A stretch of DNA of 64,000 nt from Asterias amurensis. Its lineage: Eukaryota; Echinodermata; Asteroidea; Forcipulatida; Asteriidae. A program made the translations under genes and the position numbers. Positions 1 through 11,600 of the stretch are shown here, in pieces. How positions within the stretch are numbered: position 1 is the stretch's first letter; each line of letters begins with the position of its first letter. Under the pieces are notes generated by a model. That model saw nothing but the letters and a program-made list of their open reading frames with translations, searched no databases and was not told the DNA's origin. The stretch is taken from positions 6,711,501-6,775,500 of the forward strand of contig NC_092660.1 in assembly GCF_032118995.1 (NCBI RefSeq). Reading direction: 5' to 3'.

Positions 1-497
1 TTGCTCTTTTTCTTTGTTGCCCTTTTTTGATTAATTAAATAGGGCAATTGCCAACGCAATGCCAATGGGAACCCTTTCCCCTCCTGTCAACACCTGGCCC
101 TACTCCTAGAACTATTTCGGTTTCGTCCGGCTATCGTCTCCCGTAACGGGAGACGATAGCCGGACGAAACCGAAATAGTTCTAGGAGTAACCTGGCCCTA
201 CCCCCAGTAACCCCCCCCCCCCCCCACGCTCCAACCCATCCCACACCCCACTTAACCTCCCCCTCCATGGCCTCTTTATCCTTTTTCCTCCCCTTTCTCC
301 ACATCGTACCTCTCCACATGGCTGACCGTTCCACCACCAAACTATCCCCCGCCCTGTCCCACCATACTTCCACCTCTGGCTTCCCTCATCTCACCTGATT
401 TTTGAATCACCTGGGTCAAGCGGACTGGCTTGCGAGGCATTTATTATGTTTACCAAAGTCCAAACACAACTTTTCTAGTTTCCATTATTTGATGCAG
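1..497. other. Intron sequence upstream of first visible Asterix exon
   Basis: Apart from the hairpin at 101-189 this holds a poly-C run around 208-227 followed by a C-rich, pyrimidine-biased tract to about 400, then a plain polypyrimidine lead-in to the acceptor at 497. I looked for an exon coding the conserved Asterix N-terminus and did not find one, so it is probably further left. Confidence 0.5.
101..189. repeat. Perfect 44-bp-arm hairpin flanked by 11-bp direct repeats
   Basis: Positions 101-144 are the exact reverse complement of 146-189 around a single central base (145). The copies of CCTGGCCCTAC at 93-103 and 191-201 are direct repeats, the first overlapping the start of the arm. 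This resembles a tiny foldback insertion with its target duplication. Arms with no mismatch are unusual compared with the worn palindromes elsewhere in the window, so a recent insertion or a sequencing/assembly foldback are both possible. Confidence 0.8.
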
Positions 498-2794
498 ATA
501 CAAAGCCCCTGAAGATGCCCCACCAGATGACCCAACGGCTGATTACATGAACCTGCTGGGAATGGTGTTCAGTATGCTTGGCCTTATGATGAAGGTCAGT
601 GAACCTAGATAAACCTTTGAAGCTTCAACCAGGAAGGAACCTTAACCCCGAGGAGCCTACATCACATTTTGAAAAATCTCTAAAAACGGGAATATCACTA
701 ACAAAAGAACTAAGCATCACTGGCACATTCATGCTACATAAACACATACAGCACGATCTGTCATCATACCTTTCACTTTTGCTTTACCCAAGGTTTTAAC
801 AAATGACCAATTTCCTTAATGAAAAGGTTTTTTTCTCTGAAAAAAAAACACTGATCGGAAACGAACACTTACAAAGCTCTGTAGTCGGTCGGCCACCAAA
901 ATCTACCAAAACTTAGCAATGTAATACTAATAGCAGTGCTGTAAAACTAATTCTCCCGACCATTGTACTTGTAGACTTAAAGGCAGTGGACACTATTGGT
1001 AATTACTCAAAATAATTATTAGCATAAAACCTTTCGGTTTTGGCGGAGCATGTTCAAGTTTAGAACTTGAGGTCTCGAAATCAACCATCTAAACGCACAC
1101 AACTTCGTGTGACAAGGGTGTTTTCTTCTTTCATTATTATCTCGCAACTTTGATGACCGATTGAGCTCAAATTTTCACAGGTTTGTTATTTTATGCATAT
1201 GTTGAGATACACAAACTGTGAAGGCTAGTCTTTGACAATTACCAATAGTGTCCACTGCTTTTAATAATTATGAAAAGGTTTGCAAAAAAGGCACACAGCA
1301 TATGATTATTATTATTATTCTTATTTATTCGACCAATACAAACAATTCATTTACAATAGCACAAGACAGAACATTAACGGAAAAACAATTAAAAAAAGCA
1401 AGAAATAAGGACAATAAATACATAATTAAATAAAATAATAAATAAGGTTAAATTAAATTAACTTAAACAAATTATTTGAATAAGAAAACAAAAGCAAAAA
1501 ATAAACGCTATAAGAGGGCGGCTGAGGGGGGAGCAGGCAGGAGGAAAACAAAACCAAATGGGAACGACAACCAGAAGGGATAAAAAACAAGGACAAATCA
1601 TGCGGGTCAGGCGTAACAAAAGTAAACCAAATTAATGTTGCTCGGAAGCATGCTGCCCCACACATGATCAATATGCAAGTTGTTTCTCCAATGTTTTACA
1701 AGCATTATAAGCATAGCATTTTGTGTTGAGTTCTTAAGTTTACAGCACTCAAGCATGCATTGCAATTTATTGTGTGTACACACTTCAGGACATTTGGGGA
1801 CTACTCTAACAGTTCGAAAACAATTCAGGGTTTTTGTTTACTGTCAAATGCTCAGTAGATCCAAACCGGAGTCACAGTTATTTTCTAATTAAAAAAACTA
1901 ATTTGAAGACAAGTTGACTTGAGCGGTATTTGACCACTGACCGTCTGTCTACCCAGTCAGTTTGCCTTGTGGTTTATAACTTTATATTTGAATAATAATA
2001 CATTACATATTTGTGTCTTTCCGTAGATGAAGTGGTGTGCCTGGATTGCAGTGTTTTGCTCCTTCATTAGTTTTTCCAATACAAGATGTACAGAAGATGG
2101 CAAGCAGATGTTTAGTAGCTTCATGTAAGTGTACACCAGACTTAAAATTCCCCAACTTAAATCATCCCAACATTACGGCTGGGCCAATTTGAGCCATTAA
2201 CCCAGATCAAACCTGTCACCAACTCCTGGGGCTGATACAGGGTTACCCTCATCACAGTCTCAAGAGATGTAGGCATGGGTATCATCCAATAGGAGCCTAT
2301 TTGGTAGAGTAGAATGCACTACCGTACAAACTCAAACACAGCTGAGAAATACAATACAAACTTGCTGCTTTGTAAGAATGTTTAAATCAAAGAAAATGAA
2401 TAAACCTAATTTAATACAACAACCAAAAACTTGTCAGCTTTTTCAACAGATTGCTGGATCGGCCTCTCTTCGGGCAAACTGTGGAGCGCACACTGAATGA
2501 TAAATTGCACAAATTCAGACATGGTCTAAAGAAAGGCCTCTTGGTAAATGTTCCCCATGTTGGGAACACAAACAATGAGACAATGCTGGACCAGATAAAA
2601 ACACAGATTTAAGGAAACTTCTTTTGGTTCACCTTATTTCCCCACCCCTTTTGCTCACTTTGTGTGTACTTTTTATCAAATCAGTGACAATGAAACTTAT
2701 TTGTTTGTTTTGTTGTCGTTACAGGTTGTCTATTTCAGCTGTAGTAATGTCCTATCTGCAGAATCCTCAACCGATGACGTTACCATGGCAATAG
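498..2794 (+). CDS. WDR83OS: Asterix (WDR83OS), PAT complex subunit, 5' end outside window
   Basis: Three coding exons, 498-594, 2027-2124 and 2725-2794, join in phase with GT-AG borders and give 87 residues ending at a TAG. The family is about 106 residues, so only the first ~18 codons are missing and no exon for them is visible at 1-497. Seen: exon 1 carries [18 protein letters not shown], exon 2 a hydrophobic stretch beginning [15 protein letters not shown], and exon 3 the family's signature end [13 protein letters not shown]. Known: Asterix pairs with CCDC47 in the ER PAT complex, an intramembrane chaperone for multipass proteins leaving the Sec61 translocon. A codon is split across the last intron (AT|G). 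A possible AATAAA lies near 3239, facing the 3' end of the next gene. Identification is very secure; exact 5' structure is not. Confidence 0.95.
977..1264. mobile_element. TTAA-flanked palindromic MITE, family A
   Basis: Starts TTAA then AGGCAGTGGACACTATTGG and ends with the near reverse complement, CAATAGTGTCCACTGC, before a second TTAA. Internally it holds the family's shared block with TCTCGCAACTTTGATGACC and TTTATGCATATGTTGAGA. It lies in the Asterix intron. Ten or more relatives occur in the window; the TTAA borders suggest mobilisation by a piggyBac-type transposase (inference). Confidence 0.85.
2219..2300. repeat. Interspersed repeat shared with 10960-11045
   Basis: The stretch around GATGTAGGCATGGGTATCAT, with an upstream GGGTTACCC and CACAGTCTCA, recurs in the same order at 10960-11045. 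Both copies are intronic or intergenic. I do not recognise the family and see no clear ends. Confidence 0.5.
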
Positions 2795-3594
2795 AAAGAT
2801 TTGTTTCCTCATTAAATACTTATTCTCTAAATAACTCATCGATTTGTATTTACCTTTCCAATATTGACTTTACAAGTCTTGCAAAGATTAAAACTTGTGG
2901 AATTTTTGAGTACATTATTTTGTTTTCTAAAAAGGCAATCTACGTTAGAACTCAAGGTTACCACAACATTTCAAACATGCGCAACACATCGTATTGTCTG
3001 TGAACTTGAAAGGTATCAGAAAGGTTTCTTATAATTTCTGAAAATTTCTATGGGGTGCAAAGGTTTAGATGTAATAATTCAAATTGAATTTTTTTTTTTA
3101 AGAATTTAAAAACTGATCGAAGGCAACACTTTTTGTATAAACCCAGTAAGATTAGGATAAAAAATGAGCCATCATAATTAAACAAAAGAAATCGCTCCTA
3201 AATTCTCTTCATTTTATTTATTTCTTTGAGGCCTCATTAATAAAAACAATTTATGTGTAAAGTAATAAATATTTAAGATCAGAAGACAAAATAGCACATA
3301 ATTGCTCAGGGAAACTGCAAAAAAGATAATAATGTTTAAGGGGACATTTCTTACATTAATTAATTTAATTTTAAAATGATTTCAATATAATTAAACAATG
3401 GCACGATACACACTTCTCTTTTGGATTGATGAATTGAAATAAAAAGATTGAAATAACAAATTTGGTGACAGACTTTTTTGATGTTTTGATGTTTGGTTCT
3501 ATGTTTTCCTATACAAGAATTTGCAACCTGCATGGTTAGACATCACCTGGGGACACAACTAGCAGTGTGACAGGAGATTTAAATAGAACAGAGG

Positions 3595-3854
3595 TTAAGG
3601 CTCTTGGCACGTTTGGTAACTGTCAAAGACCAGTCTTTTCACTGTGTGTATCCCAACATATGCATAAAATAACAAACCTGTGAAAATTGGAACTCAATTG
3701 GTCATCAAGATTGAGGATGCAAGAGGAAAAAAAATGCCCTTGTTGCACAAAATCTTGTGCTTTCAGATGCGTGTAAAAGGCTTGTGTGCTATTTTAATAC
3801 CAACAAACAATTATTTTGAGTAATTACCAATAGATAGTGTCCAGTGCCTTTTAA
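3595..3854. mobile_element. TTAA-flanked MITE, family A
   Basis: TTAA at 3595-3598 and 3851-3854. The right end, AATTACCAATA then GTGTCCAGTGCC, is typical of the family, while the left end (GGCTCTTGGCACGTTTGGTAA) is diverged. The inner block with ATGCATAAAATAACAAACCT is conserved. It lies between the two convergent genes. Confidence 0.75.
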
Positions 3855-4188
3855 CAAAAGTTAAACATGGAATTCTTTGATTTAAAGACCATCTAGCTGC
3901 AGCTGTTGGGATGCAACCGGGCCAAGTGGGTGATTGTCTTGTAGAGGTGGGTTCGTGGATGGGGGATGAAACAAGAAACCTTCAGGAAGTATTGCAAAAT
4001 TATGTAAAACACCAACAACTTTGTGTTTAAAAGTCCAATGAAAACTTCACTTCTTCATCCACGTATATGAAAGATGGACAGTTTTGATGCTCTGTGATCC
4101 CCAAAAGTATCCGAATTGCATAGGTATTTTATGCATCAGAGTAGACTGTCTCTGCTTGGCTTCCATCAGGGTTTGATTGAAATAAATC

Positions 4189-5028
4189 TTAGGGCCCTTG
4201 TCCGATGTAATACCAATGATTTAAAGCTCTGACCGGCTCTATCAGTTGAATCTGCCATCGAAGCAAGCTAGGGATAAAAAAAGAAGAGATGACAAATCAA
4301 CAATAACCCACATGTTAACTCAAAAGTTTTCTGTTATTCAGGGACCATTAGGAAAGTCTTTGAGACATACTTAAGCTGTCCAACAGGCAAGTCTTTGAGA
4401 CATACTTAAGCTTCCCAATAGGAAAGTCTTTGAGACGAACTTAAGCTTCCCAATTAGCTGTTTGTGAGTTAGACTTGTTCTCAGACTGTGACTCTCAGTG
4501 TTACTATGTCAAATGGTTTTAGGATTAGGCGTTTTCTGGGTAATCTTGGTCAAGTTTTTGGCACACCAGTCTTCACTGGTCCAGAGGTTTCAATACAAAA
4601 GCTTGCCCCAAACCATGTGACAAAGCAACACTAGATTTAGTCTGTGGAATTCAAATTGAGCATTTATTTGTAACTGAAAGAAGGCATTGACCAGTCAATC
4701 AACTCCAACTCGCAAATACATTATTCCCTGGCCAATGTAATATCAATGCCCTACCCCCTAAATTAACCCCTTAAACCCACCAATTCTTCAGATAATTTCT
4801 TCAGAACAAAGATGTACCTCCAAGCAAAGCTGCATCTTCCCTCCTTTACTGAAATGCACCTGGATGCCCCAAGTAGTAACCCAGTACGCCAATACCACTC
4901 AGCAGAATAATAGCTCCCAGGAACTTAGCAGCCGTCACTGGGAGTGATGACCCTTTGTCTGCAACTGGAAAATCCTCCTCAGTTTCCTCTGGTGAAGCCC
5001 TTATGTCTTCTTCACGTTCACTTGACAT
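4189..5028 (-). CDS. Small single-pass membrane protein, unrecognised
   Basis: I do not recognise this gene. A well-placed ATG (5026-5028, context ACC-ATG) opens an acidic, Glu/Asp-rich N-terminus, then a hydrophobic segment (KFLGAIILLSGIGVLGYYLG) at about residues 35-54. The frame reaches a stop at 4846 as a 60-residue protein. Alternatively a donor GTAAAG after 4850 joins a strong polypyrimidine acceptor at 4268, giving a second exon 4189-4267 in phase and an 85-residue protein ending NHWYYIGQGP. I favour the spliced form because the new C-terminus is Trp/Tyr-rich and the acceptor is good. It would be a small protein with an acidic N-terminus, one membrane span and a ~30-residue tail. AATAAA-like signals on this strand near 3215 would make its 3' UTR meet that of Asterix. 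Confidence 0.5.
4351..4455. repeat. Three tandem 35-bp repeats
   Basis: The unit beginning GGAAAGTCTTTGAGAC starts at 4351, 4386 and 4421 with one to a few mismatches between copies. It lies in the intron of the small membrane protein. Confidence 0.8.
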
Positions 5029-5674
5029 GGTTATTGTGGTGTCTAACTGTCATTCGTCCGATAAAGCCACGATGAATTTAGAACAAGGTGTAAATTCGAT
5101 GTATCTGAACACAAGTTTCAATGCTTCCTATGGCCAGGTGTAACTTTCAAGAAAATGTCGTCAAGTTGCACAACATTGGACGAGGAATCATACAATATCA
5201 CTAGTGTTGTCATCATAAATATGCAACCAATTGACCATAAACATGCAACCACATTGACATAGAAAATATCTGTAGATACTTTCCAGAACAACGGCTGAGG
5301 ACTAGAGTCCTGAACTTTAGACTTGTCGTCATTAAAAAAAATAAATAAACACCTCAAATCTTATCTACTAGTCAATCATTAACTGGCTCAAATTTAGTGG
5401 ATGTAAAAACTGTATCAGGGATAAAGCATATTATTTTCTAGTTCACTGTGTACTGGGTCCTCAGTACTCAATACTCAGTCCTACACAAACAAATCACATA
5501 TTTTGGTACATTTTTTTGTACTTAGGCAAGACCAAACCATTTCTGTATAAGTAAGGATGTGCCTCTATAAGGAATGTACTTCACAGCAGTGACCAGAGCA
5601 AGGCATGTCTTTATTCCCGAAGCAAAACCAACATCTGTTAAACTCTTGCTAACACATAGGATTCCAACAGCCTT

Positions 5675-6125
5675 TAGCCACTGGGATAGCTCGGTGGTCT
5701 AGTGATAAGACATCTGCTTTAGCAATGCAAAGGTCATTGGTTCGATTCCCATCTGAGTGATTGTGTTACCCACTGCTAACACATAGGATTCCAACAGCCT
5801 TAAACCACTGGGATATCTCGGTGGTCTAGTGGTAAGAAACCTGCTCAAGCAATGCAAGTGTTGAGGGTTCAAATCCGACCCCAGTGATTTGCTCTAGCAA
5901 TGCAAAGGTCATTGGTTCGATTCCCACCCGAGTGATTGTGGTACCCGCTGCTAACACATAGGATTCCAAATGCCTCCAGCCATCAAGATAGCTAACTGGT
6001 CTAGTGGTAAGAAACCTGCTCGGGTTCAAATCCCACCCGAGTGATTTGCTTGTGAATTTTTCACAGAACTCAGGAATGTACTGAGTATGCAGTGCTTAAT
6101 ACACATCGGTGTCAGGGTTAAAATA
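5675..6125 (+). mobile_element. tRNA-derived SINE cluster (family S1), three tandem heads
   Basis: Three tRNA-like heads follow one another at about 5690, 5805 and 5980, each with an A-box-like TCGGTGGTCTAGTGATAAGA or variant and a B-box such as GGTTCGATTCCCA. The last runs into the family tail, with TTTTTCACAGAACTCAGG, GTGCTTAATACACATCGGTG and GGGTTAAAATAAAATATT. Known: SINEs take their Pol III promoter from tRNA. The repeated heads suggest tandem insertion or unequal exchange. No intact cloverleaf is claimed. Confidence 0.75.
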
Positions 6126-6783
6126 AAATATTTACACTAAATTTTGTACTCCTTTTGATGCATTTAAAATGTATCGTTTAATTTTTTTTCACCAATTCAG
6201 AAAGTATTACAGACACACGTCATCCACAACATAATTCTAAAACTTGGCATAAAAGCTGCATATTGGTACCAGATCTATGATCATGTTGCATAACATTTAA
6301 ATACTGCCAATAATCTTGCCATTACAAATAAAAACAAATATATTACTCATCACAGTATGTAAACAAACTGCTTCACACTGAATACATCTTTGAAAAAAAA
6401 AATGTTTTACTGTATAAATTTGTTTATATGGTGATCAGCGAAACTGACTCATGATAGATATTGAAATAAGACCATCTTGATATACTAGGTTCAAACAACG
6501 AAAGGGGGTACACTCCTTTCCCTCTACCCAGTGGCAGAGGTACCTTTGTGGCACCCGAGGGCAAGGCTAGAGAGGGTACCCCAACGCTAACTTTGTACTT
6601 TTTTAAACCACAGGCTAAAAAGTCACAATCCAGGAGGCACTTTAATCTAAGCGGATATAATCACCATGAAAGAAAACAAATAGTTAAAAATTTTAAAAAT
6701 ATTTAGAAAGCTTTGCCTCATTTTGGCCCCCAATCAGGTGACACAGTGGCATGGGCCCTCCACCCCTCCCAAGTAGCACCACA

Positions 6784-6935
6784 GGGGTCAATTTCACAAA
6801 GAGTTAGGACTAGTCCTAACTTAGGACTTTTTTTCCTAGGAGATATAAAAAACGTATGGCTAGTCCTAAGTTAGGACGAGTAACTTTTCCTAACTCGAGA
6901 TGAGACTAGTCTTAACTCTTTGTGAAATCCACCCC
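6784..6935. mobile_element. Palindromic MITE, family C
   Basis: Ends are GGGGTCAATTTCACAAAGAG and its near reverse complement CTCTTTGTGAAATCCACCCC, enclosing several TAGTCCTAA / TTAGGAC motifs. Related copies lie at 7875, 11481, 19851 and 36385. Noncoding. Confidence 0.85.
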
Positions 6936-7263
6936 AGCACTGCTCAACCCCAACATCCAGTACCCCTGAATCTTGGCACAAATGGGTGGACTGTAAGTTC
7001 CACAATGACTGAGGTCGAGGGGAGGATGAGGGTGAGTAACATTGATAACTAATAATTCATGGTAGCACACTTAAGCACCCATCCCAAGATTCTGTGGTTC
7101 AATTCTAGCAACAGCAAATTTCTTTGTGCAAAAAAATGTACACTAAACCATTAATAGTACATCTATACAGTAAAAGACCAACATTTATACACATAATCAT
7201 GCACTAAATTTAAGTTAATTAAAATAGACAAACAAGTTTAACAAGATTTGTCTTTCTTTCATT

Positions 7264-7455
7264 TTGAAGGCAGTAGAAACCCTAAACGAGGCAAACAGAC
7301 CCATGTTGATAGCTGTGGCCATGGCGGGCACGCAAAAGCATCCGGCCAATTCCGCTGTCACATTGACGGTTTAGGAATTGGCCATCATAGAGCCTGAACC
7401 ACAACCAAATCACACATTGGAGTTTGCCTCATTTACATGGTTTCTACTTCCACAA
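7264..7455. mobile_element. Palindromic MITE, family N
   Basis: Left end AGGCAGTAGAAACC followed by GAGGCAAAC is mirrored on the right by GTTTGCCTC and GGTTTCTACTTCC. The interior has an inverted GGCCAATTCC / GGAATTGGCC pair. Downstream of the GPX gene. Confidence 0.65.
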
Positions 7456-7874
7456 AGTGACTACATTCTCAAACAACTTCTAAAATAATTTATGTTCTAC
7501 CTTTGAATTTGTATCCGATTTTTTTTCAGGATAACAGGAAAGAAAAGCTTTAACTTTCCCTTGTTCAAAGCGGTTACACTTAGTTCCAGAAATAATGTTT
7601 TATCGCTGCACAACTACTTAAGTTCACCATGGGCAGTACTAGTAGCCATGCTAGCCAAAGATCCCTGTTGGTCGGAGTGTTAAAGGGCAGTTCTGTAACG
7701 TACAAGGATTCTTGCATTAACCCCACAGTACTTTATATTAAGTTCCTGAATGTGTAATTCCTGCATCTTGGCTAGTAGAGCAGCCACATATTCAGTACCT
7801 CGGACAAGGCTCGCTATACACTCACATATTTAGGTGTGTGATTTTTATGTTAATACTACCATATAATGTTATCA

Positions 7875-8001
7875 GTGGAGGATTTCACAAAGAGTTAAGA
7901 CTTGTCTTATCTTGAGTTAGGACAAGCCTTATGTTTTTAATCAGGCCTAGAGAGTCCTCGGACTAGTCCCAAGTTTGGACTATCTTTGTGAAATCAACCC
8001 C
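7875..8001. mobile_element. Palindromic MITE, family C
   Basis: Left end GATTTCACAAAGAGTTAAGAC and right end CTTTGTGAAATCAACCCC; a shorter, more diverged relative of the copy at 6784. Confidence 0.75.
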
Positions 8002-8099
8002 TGGTTGTATTTGATGGGTGCTCCAAAGCCAACACTCGGACCAATTTAATAGAGCTGTTCTAGTTCTTTACAACAACAACAAAAAGTTGTTATGTTCTT

Positions 8100-8652
8100 T
8101 GCAATGTTTCTGCAGCTCTATGAAATTAGGCCAAGGTCGTGATTTTTATGAATGTCAAATGAGTCCTTTCCTGAAAAAACCCATTTAACATATTTTAACA
8201 GCTTTGAAGAATTTGTTATCCAAAGTTCCCTTTGCTAGATGAAATGACTATGTCCTATCAATGAACAACTTCCAAACTAGAACTGCACTTTCATAATGCA
8301 CATATATTTTTGTTTTTAACATTTTAAAGTACTGATACTGGAATACAATGAATACAAGTTCATCTTTTCAAAACCATGAAGTTGTAAAGTTCTGTAATGA
8401 GTTAAGTTTAAAGGTGACTAGAAAATGTTCCAGCCAAACTGCTCTGATGGATGTCAAGTTCTTTCCTTTGAAGATTCCAGCAGGACGAGGCAGGATGCAG
8501 GAGATGACAACTTAGGGCTCCAAGTCGCAAAGTTGATAAGAAAAACACACACATTCAAGCTAGTAACTTGTTTCTACTTTAACAAAGAAGTTGACTGTGA
8601 TTGTCATATTTGTCCGATTGGCAGTCGTTGAGATGGATTGTGAAGATTCAGC
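8100..8652 (-). other. Start of GPX 3' UTR, expected to carry a SECIS element
   Basis: A selenoprotein mRNA needs a SECIS hairpin with an ATGA / AA / GA core in its 3' UTR. Three ATGA sites on this strand (near 8602, 8359 and 8290) were examined by eye, but none had a convincing 10-13 bp stem. The element may lie further left or be missed without folding. Confidence 0.4.
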
Positions 8653-11600
8653 TTATTCTGGTTTGTCAAACTCCTTGATAAGATCGCCCTCAATATCCTG
8701 CAAAAGATAACCAAGAAATCAAATTAATTAAATTCCAAATAGGATATGAAACTTTGCATGGAGGACAATAACTAAGAGAGGTTTATGGTAACACGATGTG
8801 AATATCTCATTATGAGTAGTGTTGGCTCTGGAAAGAACCGCTGGTTATCAGTATGCTGTGATCATCTTCAGGTCTCCAAAACGTAGGACTCTAACTGCCT
8901 CTAGCTACCAAGCAATCTTGGTGGTCTAGTTGGTAAGACACTGCTCTAGAATTGCAAGGGTTTCTGGTTCGAATCCCACCCGAGTAATATACATGCGATA
9001 TTTTTTTCCCAGGACTCGGGAAAGTACAGAGTATACAGTGCTTACACACATTGGTGGATATGGGTATAACCGATATTCAGGTCCCTTATATCCCCGATGC
9101 AAATTTCCATCGATTAAATCATTGCGATACCCACTGCTAAAACATAGGATTCAAACTGCCTCTAGCTACCGGGCAACATCGGTGGTCTAGTTGGCTCTGG
9201 CATTGCAAAGGTCATGGGTTCGAATCCCACCTGAGTAATATGCCTGTGATCTTTTTCACAGAGCTCAGGAAAGTACCGAGTTTACAGTGCTTACACACAT
9301 CAGTGTTCTGGGTTAAACCAAAATTAATATTCTTTAAATCCCGATGAAAATTTAACATCTATTTAATGAACAACTAGAATCTTAAAAAATAAACTTAATA
9401 ATTGTCATTTAGAAGAACTATTGTTATATTTAAAAAAACAAAATTGCAAAAAAATAATGTCTTCAAATATGAAACAGCTTTAACAGTACATACCATTGGG
9501 CTTGTTTGGGGACCATATCTCTTCACTGGTTCTCCTTTCTTATTGATTAAAAACTGAAGAAAAAACAACAACAAAATCATGAAATTATAGTAAAATGTGA
9601 GTAATAAGCAGCATACCTTGCTTTTGAACAAGTTATGAACTAGAAATTCCAACAAAATCCATTCTGGTTCTGCAATCGTTTTAAAATCTGCGGTCTTGTG
9701 GCATTATGCCCCCAATTAAGTTCATGTGATGTGACCATTTAACATTGTCACCTTTTATGTATGAAAGTCATGAATTCTGAATCAACCTAGTCCTTACCTT
9801 TGAAAAATTCCATTTGATTGAACTGCAAAAGAAAAGGAAAAATTATGTTAGTCTTTAGTCAAGTTCTACAAATCGAACAGTATCTTAACTCATACTTTTG
9901 CAAGAAGATGATGTGGATCTTAGCTCTCCAGCTAAAATCTGTTAAAGCTGCTTAAGCACAAAAATAGCTTACCAGAATAAGATTACCAGCCAAACTACCA
10001 GGTCACATGTATAATCTGGACTGTATCCTTTTATATTGCATAGCAGAAAGTTGTGAAGTGTAATTATCTGCTTAAGCTGCTCTATGAAGAAACTAATATG
10101 AGAGCAAAGCAAACTTTCTTGCATCCAAATTAGAAGGCAGCACAAATTGCTTGTTTGCATCACCAAGATTCACATTTGTGTGATGTATGAACAAGGCCTC
10201 CCTACACCAAAGGTGAACACTCCAAACATGGAGCAATATGTCAATGCCAAAACCAGGGTTTGAAAAAGGGCCTTTAAGACTGGACTTCCAAAATGCGCAA
10301 CTTGTGCACATCCCAGCAGAAGAACAAAATACAAACAAATCTTTTTCTCACAGGACTTGGGAAAGTACTGAATGCACAGTACTATTTTAGTAAATAAGAT
10401 GACATGGTTAAAAGCAAACTCTAAAAAGCAAAGTTATAAAATGGAGACTTTTAGAGACTATAGGTGGCAGCAGACTTACCAGGTAAAGCTGTTGTTCATG
10501 GAAATGAGAGCATGCTCAAAACAATTTAGAGTTTGGAAATTTACCTGGTAAGTCTGCTGCCACCTAGCGATCAAAAGTCTTCCAAATCAAAAACAGTCAT
10601 CGTTGCTGCTAATATAAAACTATAAATACATACTTAGTGAGTAATCCTGCTTGCTTCTTCTTAAGGAACTTGTAGAGAGGATCAGCGTCGTTTCCATTGA
10701 CATCGATCTTAGCGCAAAGGTCAAACTCGGCACCCTTTTTTTCTGCAAACTTCTTGATTTCTTCATTGGTACCCGGTTCCTGTAATGAAAGATACAAGTT
10801 GAAGCTCAGCTAGCCCTGTAGGATTTTTCCTTTTTTTATATATTTTTTTTTCAGAGAGATCTTGCAACTTCACAAGGCCATTGATGGCAACGTCAAGGTG
10901 AGGGCTACACTTAACTGATTAGATCTGTCAACCCAAAGAACTGTTACCAGGGGGCACGTTACTACCTACTCCTGGGGCCGAAATAGGGTTACCCTTCACA
11001 GTCTCAGTAAGGATGTAGGCATGGGTATCATCCACTAGGAACCAGGACCGCTTCCTTCCCAAATTGCTCAAAGGCACAATTGTCATGACTTTAATTTTAA
11101 CCCACACTCTGCTGCTGACAGCACAAGACCCTGGGTCCATTGAACTAGACCACCCGTCCATGACACACAAATATATATGAAGCTTTCAAAATAAATGTCT
11201 GAATTTAAGCTGGTTGAATATAGACCTACCTGTCCACCAAATTGGTTGCAAGGAAATGCCAGGATTCTCAAGCCCTTTGACTCAGCATACTTAGCGTGCA
11301 ATTCTTGTAGCTGAGCGTAGTTCTTGTTGGTTAAACCTCATTTAGAGGCCACGTTTACGATAAGACCAACATGACCCCTGGAAGAGAAAAACAAACAGGT
11401 ATTAAGAAAATGCAGAGGTTACACAGCTATGCAAAGGGACCCTAAGGAGATCAGTGCCTCAAATTTTGATACGGCATCTCTGGGGTCGATTTCATACATT
11501 CGTCCTAACTTAGGACTAGTCCTAGGAGATATTATTAAACATGAGTTGTGAAATCCAACCATGGACAACTGAAGGTAAAGTACAGGGATTTGTGAAATAT

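Noticed and set aside
5118-5357. 79-codon minus-strand frame upstream of the small membrane protein
   Set aside because: It contains hydrophobic stretches but has no donor joining it in phase to 5028 and no conserved motif; probably 5' UTR or intergenic.
8503-8540. ATGA...AAGTTGAT hairpin resembling a SECIS
   Set aside because: It lies on the plus strand, while the peroxidase gene is on the minus strand. The stem is only about six base pairs.
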